Positions 1 through 8,780 of a DNA stretch of 35,965 nt are shown here, one piece after another (the stretch's first letter is position 1; each line of letters begins with the position of its first letter). Origin of the DNA: Pseudomonas putida (GTDB lineage Bacteria; Pseudomonadota; Gammaproteobacteria; Pseudomonadales; Pseudomonadaceae); the NCBI RefSeq assembly GCF_001941965.1, contig NZ_MKZO01000045.1, positions 1-35,965 of the forward strand. The letters are read 5' to 3'. A program made the position numbers and the translations under genes. The notes beneath the pieces are model-generated. The model was not told where the DNA came from. It was given only the letters and a program-made list of their open reading frames with translations, and did not search any database.

Positions 1-196
1 TCACCGCCAGCCCAGCTAGACCGCCTGATTGAGCGGCAGAGGCCTGGTCATCGCCCGACGGCCATGGCGGCTGGCTGCTTCGGGGGGCTTGCCTTGGGCA
101 GGGCTGCAGCTTAGGTTGATGACATTGGGGGCCAGGCAGGTCCTCTTTCCAGCCGGGACAGGGCGGTATCAGCTTAGGCCCTTTTATCCTGCTCAT
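1..196 (-). CDS. N-terminal part of a second DUF6708-like protein (runs off the window)
   Basis: An ATG at 196-194 overlaps the stop of the preceding DUF6708 gene as ATGA, and the frame stays open to base 1 (65 codons). Its start reads MSRIKGPKLIPPCPGWKEDL, nearly identical to the N-terminus of the upstream DUF6708 protein (GPKLTPPCPGWQEDLP). This makes it a tandem paralogue, probably the last gene of the T6SS cassette. After about residue 22 the similarity is lost. The +1 frame there reads APNVINLSCSPAQGKPPEAA with better codon usage but hits stops near the window edge. A frameshifted or decaying copy is therefore possible. Its function would follow its neighbour (candidate immunity protein); this is inferred from position only. 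Confidence 0.6.
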   Translation of the reverse strand, partial: MSRIKGPKLIPPCPGWKEDLPGPQCHQPKLQPCPRQAPRSSQPPWPSGDDQASAAQSGGLAGLAV

Positions 197-963
197 GGCG
201 CGGTCCTGGATTCCAGATCCATATCGGCAGGCCACTCGACCTTCGGTGCCAGCAGCATGGCGATGTTGCACCACAGCACATCGTTATGGTCCCAGGGCGG
301 CCCTGGGGGAGGCAGTGCATCGGGACCTTGTTGCATATAGGTGCAGACATAGGCCCAAGCGTGCGCGTCGGCACCCATGGCGGTCAGGGGGAAGCGGTCG
401 ATGACTTGGTTGGTGCCGGGTTTGACGATGGACAGTTCGACGCCGAACTGGATGATGACCCCGCCCTGAGCAGTGAAGTGGGTTCGTCTCCAGCGTTCGG
501 CTCGGACTTGTGACCAGTCGTAGGCCACTGGCAATACCCGCCATTCCTCGAAGGGATTCCACCAGCGGAATTTGAAGTTATAAGCATAGAGACGTTGGCG
601 GGCGCGGTTGAAGCGCAGTGGTGAGTCCCTAGGAGGAGCTATATCAACTTTCACGCAAAAAGCGAGTGTCCAGATTGTAATTGCCACAGCCGTGATCAAC
701 ATGATCCATCCTTCAAGGTCCAATACACGCCAGTCTGAAATGATGAACCACAACAATCCAATTAGGAGGATGCTGGTGACGGGCGCGAACCATATCATGA
801 CTCCCCTGACAAGTGCCGAGGCCCGTGGTAGTTCCAGAAAAGTAAAATCTTGATGATTGGGTGTATCGAACCCAAGTGCTGGAGTTACAGCTGGTTTTTC
901 ATCAGGAGTAGGCAGATCTTCTTGCCAGCCTGGGCAAGGCGGGGTGAGTTTAGGTCCTCTCAT
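193..963 (-). CDS. DUF6708 membrane protein, candidate immunity protein for the adjacent T6SS toxin
   Basis: A 256-aa protein. It has a proline-rich N-terminus and two adjacent hydrophobic segments at about residues 55-75 and 85-105. The cytoplasmic-looking domain that follows contains PPRDSPLRFNRARQRLYAYN, a signature I associate with the DUF6708 family. The gene starts in an ATGA overlap with the stop of the 1064-aa toxin gene and ends in another ATGA overlap with a partial paralogue. Position directly after a VasX-like pore-forming effector, together with its membrane location, suggests that it protects the producer's inner membrane. That role is inference; DUF6708 itself is uncharacterised. 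It could also be an accessory effector subunit. Confidence 0.75.
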   Translation of the reverse strand: MRGPKLTPPCPGWQEDLPTPDEKPAVTPALGFDTPNHQDFTFLELPRASALVRGVMIWFAPVTSILLIGLLWFIISDWRVLDLEGWIMLITAVAITIWTLAFCVKVDIAPPRDSPLRFNRARQRLYAYNFKFRWWNPFEEWRVLPVAYDWSQVRAERWRRTHFTAQGGVIIQFGVELSIVKPGTNQVIDRFPLTAMGADAHAWAYVCTYMQQGPDALPPPGPPWDHNDVLWCNIAMLLAPKVEWPADMDLESRTAP

Positions 964-3900
964 ATGGACCCCTTCCTTGCTTGCCCCTTGATCTTGTCCT
1001 CTCTGACGATGAGCCGGGCAAACCCCGACTTGTCACTCTTGTCAGGCCAATAAGAAACCTCAAGCTGAAAGGCATGAACCTCGAGAAAGCCGAAGAAGCT
1101 AATGGAACCACGAATCTCGAGAGCTTGGGCGTTATGCGTAATGACAGGAGTTGTGGTTTCAGGACGATACCCCGGCGTTTTCCACGCAGCGGGAGGCGGC
1201 AATGGACCATTTGCTACTCCACTACGGCCGCTCGCAATGGTTTCTCCCAAAGTCTGGTTAGGCCGGTAGACCTGCAACGTCCATTCGTAACCCGATACAT
1301 CCGCCTGATACCCAGGCAGGACGAGTATGTACTCCAAGAAGATTCCGGCAGGGACAGCATCTCCAATGGGAAGTCCAGCTTCCTGCTCGGCTTTTACGAT
1401 CATTCCTGCATTTGCAGTCATCCCCAACAGTGCAGCATTCAGTTCACCGATAGCTGTATCCATGTCCTCAGGGGTCGTCCAACGGCGGTGTTTTGTAGAA
1501 AGGCCCCATAGCGAGTGGCGTGCCCAAAGTTCCAAGGGTTCTGACTCCTGTCTTTTTGCCCACACTGCCAGACCGAATGCCGCAAGGCCTAACAGTACGG
1601 ATGCGGCAAGAGGAAGTAGTGCAAAAGCGGCTGGAGCCAAGGCCCCCCAAACCCCGAGCGCTGCTGAGCCGGTAGCAGAAGCAGTCGCTAGCGAATATTT
1701 ATTACTTGCCCCTCGGTCACCAGAGGCTCTTGAGCGACCCGCCGCAAACGCATACTGCAACCCCTCCAACGCACTAGCCAACGCCACCAGCGCCCCACCG
1801 TACTGCACGATCCGCGCCCCCACTCCGACTGTCTGTCCAACAATCCGGGTCGGCATGTGCAGATCCGGTCGCACCATCTGGATCGTCCCACCGACAACCT
1901 CCGTACCGGCCCCCATCACCCCAATCGATGCCGACATCACCGCCGCCACCGCTTCGGGATACTTGTCCCCCACGGTATCGAGCAGGCTGGCATAGCTTCG
2001 GCGCAGGCTGTCCTGCTGGAACCACAGGCTGATCAGCCCCAGCCCCATGGCGCTGGCACCGGGTGTGCCGGCAACTGCGGCGGTGCGCATGCTGTGCATC
2101 GACTCCCGCGCCAGCTGGACGGAGCCCTCAGCATTGAGGATCACCTTGCGCCCCAGGTTGTCCATGGCCTCCTGGACTGCTTCGGCACCGAGGGTGACAG
2201 TGCGCAAGGCATCACCAATACCGTCGCTGACCCCGGCGCTGAGCTTGTCCAGCCGGGCCTTCAGGGACTCGGCTTTTTCCAGGGTCCAGAAACTGGCTTC
2301 GACCAGCTTTCCAGGCGTGCCCGGCACGGCCGCCGACAGGGTATTGCTCAGCAGCATGGCGCGCACCTTGCGCTGGGCCGGCTTGCGGAACTGCTGGTCG
2401 AGCCGGGTCATGTAGCGATCGGTGCTTTCCTGCAGCACTTCGTTGAGCAGCGAAAGGTACTCGCCCACCTTGAGGGAAACGGTGACTCGCGTGGCCTCCA
2501 CCCCGAAGTGGCGCAGCAGGGCCACGCGGTGCAGATGCTCCAGCAATGCCCGGGTCTTGTCCGACAGCTCGTTGCCGAGACGACTGCTGGCCGTCGCCGC
2601 CGCGGACAGCAGTTGGCCGATGGCGTCCTGGACGGGGCCGGACATCAGGTTCCTGGCTTCCTGGGTGGTGATGAAGGTCTTGATGGCGTGGTAGACCCGG
2701 GTGCGCTCGTCACCGGCGAGAGCATCCTGCAGCTCTCCGAACAGCGGCCTGGTCCCTGCGGTCAGGGCCCGGTACAGCAGACTGTCGTGATTCTCCAGGA
2801 GCGCTTTCCAGAGCCGCAAGGTTGGGCCCAGCGGGCCGTCCCCTCGCTGTTCGGTCGGACCACCGGACAGGCAGGTCCCCTGCATGCGGAAGAACAGCTC
2901 GACCGAGCGCGGGTTGGTGATGCTGTAGTCATGCAGGGCCGCGCGCTGATAGGCCGCGTCGCTGTAGTGGTGCTCAAGGTGCTCGGCAACGTCGTCGATG
3001 ACCTGTTGCCAACCGGCGAGGGTGTGCTGGAAGTCCGCCTCGAAAGTCGCACGGGCCTGCTCGTCGTAGCGTTCTTCCAGGCGCTCCCTGGCCTCCGCTT
3101 GCTTGACCGGGGCCAGGCGCGCGGTTTCCGCCTCGACATCGAGCAGGGGAAAGTTCGGATTGAGCATCGGCAGGGTCGGATTGACCATGGGGTTATTGTT
3201 CTGCTCGCTCCGCCACTTGTTTTCGTCTTCCGCGCGCTTCTTCGCCCTTTCCTTCGCGACTTCCATCTGATGCCCACGGATCGCGAGCAAGGCCTGGGAG
3301 GTGAAGAACTCGAAGCTGCGCTTCGGTTGCGCACACCATTGCAGCATGGCCTGATTGCGGAGCAGACGCTGGGCATTGAGCTCCTGGACCACGCCGATTG
3401 GGTCAGGCAGCACCAGGGCCAATACGCCGTTGGGCAGTTCCTGTTCCTGGATCACGTTGCGCAGATGCCCCTTCAGGGCACGCAGGCGGTGCTGGCGACC
3501 ATGGAAGCCGTGCACGCTGCGGAAATCGCCAGGAATGTTTTGCGCGTACTCGAGCACTTGCTGGAGCTGCGGGTCGCTTTCGTTCATGGCGATGCCGACG
3601 CTGGCGGGGTCGCTGCGCGCGGCCTTGAGGTCGAGTGGGTGGAAGCGTTCATCGAGGTTAACGCCGTCGACCACGCCGCCGCGCAGGTAGCTATCCAGCA
3701 CCGCCTTGGGCCAGGGGTCGTTGGCAATGGCCAGCCAGGCGGTGGAGTACTTGTTGGTATCGATGTTGATGAAGGATGCCGGGATGTCGTGATCCTCCCG
3801 GATACAGGCCTCACACAGTGGCCGGGGCTCTTCCTGTGGCATTTGGTACGGGCGGAACTGGCTCAGTGCCCCTTCGGGCGAGATCTCGTAGGCCTGCCAT

Positions 3901-4154
3901 TCGCGGCGGTCGAGCAGCACATAGAGATAGCCCTGGCGCAAGATGCGAGGTTGCCCAAGGCCCATGCGCACGGCCTGGACCTCGGAGCCAGGGGTCAATG
4001 GCCGCAACTGGGTCTCCCAGGGAGCCGGGGCATAGGCGGCGCGCAGGGGCAGGATGGGCAGGCCGCTGCGCTGGCAGGTGGCGCAGAGGGTGCTGGGGAC
4101 CGGACAGGCCTCGCCGGTGGCGATGTCGGAAATGACGCTGAAGCTGATGGTCAT
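960..4154 (-). CDS. VasX-like T6SS effector (BTH_I2691-type, membrane-acting toxin)
   Basis: A 1064-aa protein. The N-terminus carries a Cys-rich motif (C17, C24, C27 in CPVPSTLCATCQRSGLPILP) typical of the VasX N-terminal domain. A long helical, charged middle region follows. Hydrophobic helices lie between about residues 693 and 866 (for example GVWGALAPAAFALLPLAASV), and a soluble tail of about 198 residues ends the protein. VasX of Vibrio cholerae is a pore-forming, colicin-like effector delivered by T6SS that depolarises target membranes; the same layout supports that role here. The gene sits between a DUF4123 adaptor (ATGA overlap, 4151-4154) and a candidate immunity gene (ATGA, 960-963). 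No nuclease or lipase motif was seen. The effector class is well supported; pore formation is inferred from family. Confidence 0.85.
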   Translation of the reverse strand: MTISFSVISDIATGEACPVPSTLCATCQRSGLPILPLRAAYAPAPWETQLRPLTPGSEVQAVRMGLGQPRILRQGYLYVLLDRREWQAYEISPEGALSQFRPYQMPQEEPRPLCEACIREDHDIPASFINIDTNKYSTAWLAIANDPWPKAVLDSYLRGGVVDGVNLDERFHPLDLKAARSDPASVGIAMNESDPQLQQVLEYAQNIPGDFRSVHGFHGRQHRLRALKGHLRNVIQEQELPNGVLALVLPDPIGVVQELNAQRLLRNQAMLQWCAQPKRSFEFFTSQALLAIRGHQMEVAKERAKKRAEDENKWRSEQNNNPMVNPTLPMLNPNFPLLDVEAETARLAPVKQAEARERLEERYDEQARATFEADFQHTLAGWQQVIDDVAEHLEHHYSDAAYQRAALHDYSITNPRSVELFFRMQGTCLSGGPTEQRGDGPLGPTLRLWKALLENHDSLLYRALTAGTRPLFGELQDALAGDERTRVYHAIKTFITTQEARNLMSGPVQDAIGQLLSAAATASSRLGNELSDKTRALLEHLHRVALLRHFGVEATRVTVSLKVGEYLSLLNEVLQESTDRYMTRLDQQFRKPAQRKVRAMLLSNTLSAAVPGTPGKLVEASFWTLEKAESLKARLDKLSAGVSDGIGDALRTVTLGAEAVQEAMDNLGRKVILNAEGSVQLARESMHSMRTAAVAGTPGASAMGLGLISLWFQQDSLRRSYASLLDTVGDKYPEAVAAVMSASIGVMGAGTEVVGGTIQMVRPDLHMPTRIVGQTVGVGARIVQYGGALVALASALEGLQYAFAAGRSRASGDRGASNKYSLATASATGSAALGVWGALAPAAFALLPLAASVLLGLAAFGLAVWAKRQESEPLELWARHSLWGLSTKHRRWTTPEDMDTAIGELNAALLGMTANAGMIVKAEQEAGLPIGDAVPAGIFLEYILVLPGYQADVSGYEWTLQVYRPNQTLGETIASGRSGVANGPLPPPAAWKTPGYRPETTTPVITHNAQALEIRGSISFFGFLEVHAFQLEVSYWPDKSDKSGFARLIVREDKIKGQARKGSI

Positions 4155-5095
4155 GAATAGTCCTTCGCATGGGGCAGATCAGTGAAGGTGCGTTTCCAGA
4201 GGGCTTCGCTGTAGTGGCTGGCGAAGTGGCCTTGCAGGTCCAGAGCACCTGACCCGGCCTTGGTGATGAGCGCCTGGATTTCCGGGTGGCGCAGCAACAG
4301 CGGGTGGATGAACACCTGGTGCAGGCAGAGGGCGATGATGTCGCGATGACTTCGCAGACCGAACGCGTAGGCATCGCGGACCAGCCTCAGCGCATGCAGG
4401 GCTGCCTGTGGCGGCAGGACGGTGTCTCCGGTCCAGCGCCACGGCGCGAAGCCGGCAGGGCGTTGCAGGAGGTGCTGCCAGATATCGAGGAAGTTGCTGA
4501 TCAGCGGTGCCCACTGCTGGGCCTGGTGAGCCGCCTCCGGCATCACGACCTCGGCCGCGTGGTCGGTGCCGCTTATCACGCTATAAGTGCCCCAACTAAG
4601 CGGTAGTAACCAGCAGCGGATGGGGCATAGCAGCCAGGCTTTTTCACTGACCGCCGTGGCGCAAAACAACTCCAGCCTGAGTGGCTCGAACCAGGGCAAG
4701 GGGCGCCCGTCCTTGCCCGCAATGGTGTGGCAGCGCGTTGCGATATGGCCGGCGATGATATCCAGTGGTTGCGGGCTGAGCAGCCAGCCGCAGACATAAC
4801 GCTTGTGGTAGCCAATGTCCCTGGATGCGCGCACGGCACTCCATTCGAGATGCTGCGGCGCCGGCGATTCACCGGGCCTGGCCAACTGAACCAGCGCGGG
4901 ACAGGCTTCGGGAGTATGGGCAAGATCCGGGCGCAATACGCGGGAGACCGCAGCATCGCCCAGCGACTGGACCAGGGACGGCACACTGAGTGGGTGCTCC
5001 GGTGCACAGTCGGCCAGGCCATCCAGCAGCAGATAGAGATAATCATCCGGCTTGCGGTCATGCTCCAGGAAATGCGTGAGAGCCCCCGTCTTCAT
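4151..5095 (-). CDS. DUF4123 domain protein, T6SS effector adaptor/chaperone
   Basis: A 314-aa protein with the DUF4123 pattern: YLYLLLDGLAD near the N-terminus, then WLLSPQPLDIIAGHIATRC, and RWTGDTVLPPQ towards the end. DUF4123 proteins (Tap-1/TEC type) bind a cognate effector and load it on the tip of VgrG. Its position between vgrG and the VasX-like gene fits exactly. I chose the ATG at 5095 (MKTGAL) because it forms an ATGA overlap with the vgrG stop and has an AAAGGA Shine-Dalgarno about 8 nt upstream. An ATG six codons upstream (5113) lies within vgrG and lacks these features. The gene ends in an ATGA overlap with the effector, so its translation is probably coupled on both sides. Confidence 0.85.
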   Translation of the reverse strand: MKTGALTHFLEHDRKPDDYLYLLLDGLADCAPEHPLSVPSLVQSLGDAAVSRVLRPDLAHTPEACPALVQLARPGESPAPQHLEWSAVRASRDIGYHKRYVCGWLLSPQPLDIIAGHIATRCHTIAGKDGRPLPWFEPLRLELFCATAVSEKAWLLCPIRCWLLPLSWGTYSVISGTDHAAEVVMPEAAHQAQQWAPLISNFLDIWQHLLQRPAGFAPWRWTGDTVLPPQAALHALRLVRDAYAFGLRSHRDIIALCLHQVFIHPLLLRHPEIQALITKAGSGALDLQGHFASHYSEALWKRTFTDLPHAKDYS

Positions 5096-7164
5096 TTGAT
5101 TTTCCTTTCGCATAGGGCGTGCGCGCCTTCCAGCACCTTGCTGGTCTGGGACAGGCTGTTACCGCTGCCTCCTGCGGGCTTGTTAATGGGGCCCTTGAAC
5201 GTGAGCGCGATGCCATCCAGCGTGATGCCTGCCGCATCGATACGCAGCGTGCCGCCGGGTCCCTTGAGGACCAGGGTGTCGGCGGCGCTGATTTCATGGG
5301 CCCGGGTGCGGTGGACGATGCGCTGGCCCGCTTGCAACATGACGTCGCCTTGCACCTGCTGTCGCAGATGCCCGCCGATCTCGATGTGGTGGTCGGCGGT
5401 CGTGGTGTCATGGCGGTCGTTGCCGACCTCTTCGGTACGGTCCCCGGCCGTGGTGATGCTGTGGTTGCCGCCGATGATCAGGTCGTCGTCGCTGCCGATC
5501 TCATGCCGTCGGTTCTGCCCGATCAGCACCTGCTCGTCGTTGCCCACGGTGTTCTTGCGATCGTGGCCGACGGTGAGGCGCTCGTCGTTGTCCACCTGCT
5601 CGCTGCGGTCATTCCCGACGTGGGTGGTTTCGTCGTTCCTGACCTCGTTCCTCTGGTTCCTCTGGGCGCGAATAAAGACTTCTTCCTGTCCCGCTTCATC
5701 CTCGAAGCTCAGCTCGTTGAAGCCATTGCCCTTGTGGGTCTGGCTCTTGAAGACCATACGCGTCTTGTTTGCGGGCAGTTCGTAGGGCGGGCGTTGTAAC
5801 GCCGTATAACACCGGCCCGTAATCACTGGCTGGTCAGCGTCCGCGTTGCCGTAGCTGACAATTACACCCTGACCGATGCGCGGGATCGCCATATGCCCCC
5901 ACAGCGCCCCGGCGATGCCCTGCGAAACCTGAACCCAGCAGGAGCTGTGTTCGTCTTCGTTGCCTTCCCGGTCCCACGGAAACTGCACCTTCACCCGGCC
6001 GTATTCATCGCAATAGATTTCCTCCCCCGGCGGCCCCACCACCGTGGCCATCTGCGGGCCGTCGATGCGCGGTTTGGGCAGCGGCTCGGGGCGCCATTCG
6101 GCGTCGTGCGGGACCAGGGTGGCGAGGCAGTTGTAGTGGGTGCCACAGTCGGCCTCGGCGCTGTCTTCTTCCTGGCTGACGTACTGCTTGCCGTGGTGCT
6201 CCAGGTGCACCGGGCGCCAGCCGCGGTTCATGTCCTCGCGAGGGTGACCGACCAGGTCGAAGAACAAGCCGGGGACCAGCCGGGCATCGTCGCCCTCGGC
6301 AATGACCTGGCAGGCGTCACCCCGCAGGCCGAGCAGGCGGCTGCGGCTGAAGGCCTCGCCGTTCTTTTCTCCGCGGTAGCGACCGGGGTAGTCGTAGCGC
6401 TCGTAGCTGTCCGCCTGGTGCTCGAGGTCCGTGGCCTTGTACTTGCTCTCTTCGGTGAGTTTCGGGTTCTTGAAGCTGTAGTCGCGCTGCACCTGGCGGG
6501 CGCTGCGCACGTTTTCGCTGTAGGTGAAGCGGTGCAGCGCCGGGCCCGGGCGATCGGCGCCGGGCTTGGGGTTGTATTCCACCGGCTCGCCGGGCTGCTT
6601 GCCGAAGATCCACAGGTAGTCGCAGTGGATCAGGCGGTGGCCTTCCTCGCTGTGCAGGAAGCCGTAGAAAAAACCCTCTTCGCGCATGATGCGCTCGACG
6701 AAGTGATAGTCGGTGTCGCCGGCCTGCACGCAGTATTCGCGGACAGTGTGGGCCCTGGCGGCGCGTAGCTCGTAGTCGAGGGTGAGGGCGTGCTTTTTCA
6801 GCATCACGTTGGCAATGTCGGGCACGCTGAGGGTCTGGAAGATGCGCCAGTCCGCACACAGGTGCAGACGGGCCAGGCGGGGTTCTACGACGGCGCGGTA
6901 GCGGGTGTGGCGGAAGCCGGTTTCACCCTGCTGGAAGCCGCTGACCGAACCGTGGACGTAGCGCACGGGCTGGCCACCCTGCCAGATGGTGAACAGCGCG
7001 GGACGGTCGAGAATCTCGCCAAATTCGAGGGAGGGATCGCGGCTGCTCAGGTCGACTTCGAGGCGAAAGGTTTCGGATAGGCCTTCGCTGAGGTGGAATT
7101 CTATGACCTCGAATTCACCGGCTGCGGCGGTGAAGGTGAAGCTCAGATCGGACTGGACGGGCAT
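5092..7164 (-). CDS. vgrG: T6SS spike protein VgrG (TssI)
   Basis: A 690-aa protein that forms the trimeric tip of the T6SS tube. The N-terminal gp27-like part includes the typical motifs LSEGLSETFRLEVDLSS, YHFVERIMREEGFFYGF and GEPVEYN. The gp5/OB-like part has EEIYCDEYGRVKVQFPWDRE and SCWVQVSQGIAGALWGHMAI. From about residue 530 the tail is built of short repeats of the type VGNDxxxxVGxD, the beta-helix needle. It ends with TLVLKGPGGTLRIDAAGITL and a short extension; no fused effector domain is visible. The start has an AGGAAG Shine-Dalgarno about 7 nt upstream. No tss structural genes lie in the window, so this is an orphan vgrG island that would use a core machinery elsewhere. Confidence 0.95.
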   Translation of the reverse strand: MPVQSDLSFTFTAAAGEFEVIEFHLSEGLSETFRLEVDLSSRDPSLEFGEILDRPALFTIWQGGQPVRYVHGSVSGFQQGETGFRHTRYRAVVEPRLARLHLCADWRIFQTLSVPDIANVMLKKHALTLDYELRAARAHTVREYCVQAGDTDYHFVERIMREEGFFYGFLHSEEGHRLIHCDYLWIFGKQPGEPVEYNPKPGADRPGPALHRFTYSENVRSARQVQRDYSFKNPKLTEESKYKATDLEHQADSYERYDYPGRYRGEKNGEAFSRSRLLGLRGDACQVIAEGDDARLVPGLFFDLVGHPREDMNRGWRPVHLEHHGKQYVSQEEDSAEADCGTHYNCLATLVPHDAEWRPEPLPKPRIDGPQMATVVGPPGEEIYCDEYGRVKVQFPWDREGNEDEHSSCWVQVSQGIAGALWGHMAIPRIGQGVIVSYGNADADQPVITGRCYTALQRPPYELPANKTRMVFKSQTHKGNGFNELSFEDEAGQEEVFIRAQRNQRNEVRNDETTHVGNDRSEQVDNDERLTVGHDRKNTVGNDEQVLIGQNRRHEIGSDDDLIIGGNHSITTAGDRTEEVGNDRHDTTTADHHIEIGGHLRQQVQGDVMLQAGQRIVHRTRAHEISAADTLVLKGPGGTLRIDAAGITLDGIALTFKGPINKPAGGSGNSLSQTSKVLEGAHALCERKIK

Positions 7165-7640
7165 TCAGTGCTTCCTGCGATTTCCATGGGAATGAATTCC
7201 GCAGAGATGCTGAAGACCGGCCTGAGGTGGGTATATAGGAAAATTCCCAAGAGCCTGTGTGAAACGACTGAGACTTCAAAAGCGACGCGTACCCGCTCCC
7301 ACAGGGTACGCGCTTAACCATCCTGCCTCGATGCCTAGCAATCATTCGAAATAGCCAACCCCTCTGAAAGACCCTACTTTTCTATAGGATGTAGAACCCC
7401 TTTTGCTTTCAAGCACTTGCCCCCTCGCACAATCCCCTGACAGCCTTTTCACACAATCTTGACGCCCCGCCCCCACTCTCCTTGACTGAACCGTAGCAGT
7501 ACCGCTCCACACTCAATCCGGGCCTCTAGCCTGCGCTTTCCAGCGCGCGGGACGGGCTCCGTTTTGCTGGTTTGGGTCGCCCCTCCTCGAGCCGTGACAT
7601 CAGGCCAGATCCCTGGCTGTTCGCTATGAGGAGATTCACC
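7165..7640. other. 476-bp intergenic region between divergent genes, with a small palindrome
   Basis: This region lies between vgrG (minus) and the outer-membrane protein gene (plus) and must hold both promoters, though no convincing sigma-70 or sigma-54 pair was found. At 7286-7312 a perfect 9-bp inverted repeat (CGCGTACCC / GGGTACGCG) flanks CTCCCACAG-like sequence. The 17-bp string from 7296 recurs in the REP palindrome at 8.7 kb, so this is probably a REP fragment. Confidence 0.5.
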
Positions 7641-8675
7641 ATGAAAACAGCGTCCACCCCCACCAGCCTCGAATCGTTTTTCTTCGCCGTGTCCGCTTCC
7701 CTGCTGCTGGCGACCCCGGCAGATGCTCTGGAGCGCGAGGAATTCGACCCGTCCCTGGCCTTTCATATGCCGACCCTGAGCCTGCAACCGGTGAACTTCA
7801 CCGGCCTGGGTCGCGAGACGCTGAGTGCCTTCTCCGAACGTCGTGCCGAACGTGATGCCCTGGTGGCCCCGGACCTGCTGCACAGCCAATGGGCGCAGTT
7901 CTTCCCGAGCGCAGCGCCGTCCAGCCAGCCACCCCTGGAAATGCCCGGCAACCAGCTGCGCATGAGCCCCGATCTGTTCGTGCGCGAGACTGCCGGCGGC
8001 AACATGCATAGCGCCGGGATCTTCGTCGGGCGCAGCGACCTGCAAGGCGGCTTCCCGCAGACCGGCGACAAGAACGCCCCGGTGCGTCTGCAAGGGGAAA
8101 GCGTGGGTATGTACTGGAGCCTGCGCAATGAACAGGGCTGGCATGTGGACGCGGTGGCCATGGGTACCCGCTTCGATGCTAGCGGGCGCAATGCAGATGG
8201 CGCGCGGATCGACGGCGACGGCCATGCCCTGACCTTCTCGGTGGAAGGCGGCTTTCCCATTGGCCTGGGCAAGAACTGGGTGATCGAACCCCAGGCGCAA
8301 CTGGTCAACCAGCAGTACTTCGCCGCCAACCAGGCCCAGGCCGATGCCCTGCAATCCCTCGACGGGCAGCCGAGCTGGAGTGGCCGGGTCGGGGCGAAGC
8401 TGTCCGGGCATTATGTGGTGAGCGGCATGCCCATCGAGCCGTTCCTGCGGACCAACGTGTGGTACGACTTCTCCAATGCCGACACGGTCAGCCTGGACAA
8501 GGTCGACAAGATCAGCAGCGGGCGCAACTCGACCACGGTGGAACTGGGGCTGGGGTTGGTGGCCAGGGTGACACCGAAGGTGGCGCTGTTTGTCAGTGCC
8601 GATTACAGCAGTGATGTGGATGACAATGATCTGAATGGGTTGATCGGGAATCTGGGGGTGCGCGTTCGCTGGTGA
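7641..8675 (+). CDS. outer-membrane beta-barrel protein, autotransporter-barrel type
   Basis: A 344-aa protein. A signal peptide is visible (SFFFAVSASLLLATPADA, cleavage near residue 30). The C-terminal half resembles an autotransporter beta-domain: GESVGMYWSLRNEQGWHVDA, then alternating strands such as KNWVIEPQAQLVNQQYF and SWSGRVGAKLSGHY, ending in the typical aromatic residue (VRVRW). The passenger part is short, about 110 residues, and has no recognisable domain, so it is more likely a small surface barrel than a secreted enzyme. The ATG at 7641 is preceded by GAGGAG 8-9 nt upstream. A TTG 23 codons earlier would put charged residues ahead of the signal peptide and was rejected. The gene is monocistronic, and a large REP palindrome follows its stop. 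Confidence 0.75.
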   Translation: MKTASTPTSLESFFFAVSASLLLATPADALEREEFDPSLAFHMPTLSLQPVNFTGLGRETLSAFSERRAERDALVAPDLLHSQWAQFFPSAAPSSQPPLEMPGNQLRMSPDLFVRETAGGNMHSAGIFVGRSDLQGGFPQTGDKNAPVRLQGESVGMYWSLRNEQGWHVDAVAMGTRFDASGRNADGARIDGDGHALTFSVEGGFPIGLGKNWVIEPQAQLVNQQYFAANQAQADALQSLDGQPSWSGRVGAKLSGHYVVSGMPIEPFLRTNVWYDFSNADTVSLDKVDKISSGRNSTTVELGLGLVARVTPKVALFVSADYSSDVDDNDLNGLIGNLGVRVRW

Positions 8676-8688
8676 TTTTGGGTTGGGG

Positions 8689-8772
8689 CTGATGGCCCTA
8701 TCGCTGGCAAGCCAGCTCCCACAGGGTACGCGGTGCCTGTGGGAGCTGGCTTGCCAGCGATAGGGCCATCAG
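8689..8772. repeat. REP doublet: perfect 37-bp inverted repeat, likely bidirectional terminator
   Basis: Arms 8689-8725 and 8736-8772 are exact reverse complements around a 10-bp spacer (GTACGCGGTG). The arms contain the Pseudomonas REP core CTGGCAAGCCAGCTCCCACA. The element sits between two convergent genes, 13 bp after one stop and 8 bp before the other, so it is well placed to end transcription or protect mRNA ends for both. Confidence 0.9.
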
Positions 8773-8780
8773 CTGCACCA

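Noticed and set aside
1857..4160. A 767-codon open frame on the plus strand opposite the VasX-like gene
   Set aside because: It is a GC-rich antisense frame. The minus-strand frame has clear family features, ATGA junctions and better codon use.
5092..7164. Evolved VgrG with a fused C-terminal effector domain
   Set aside because: After the beta-helix repeats only a short tail remains (about 30 residues), so no fused effector is visible.
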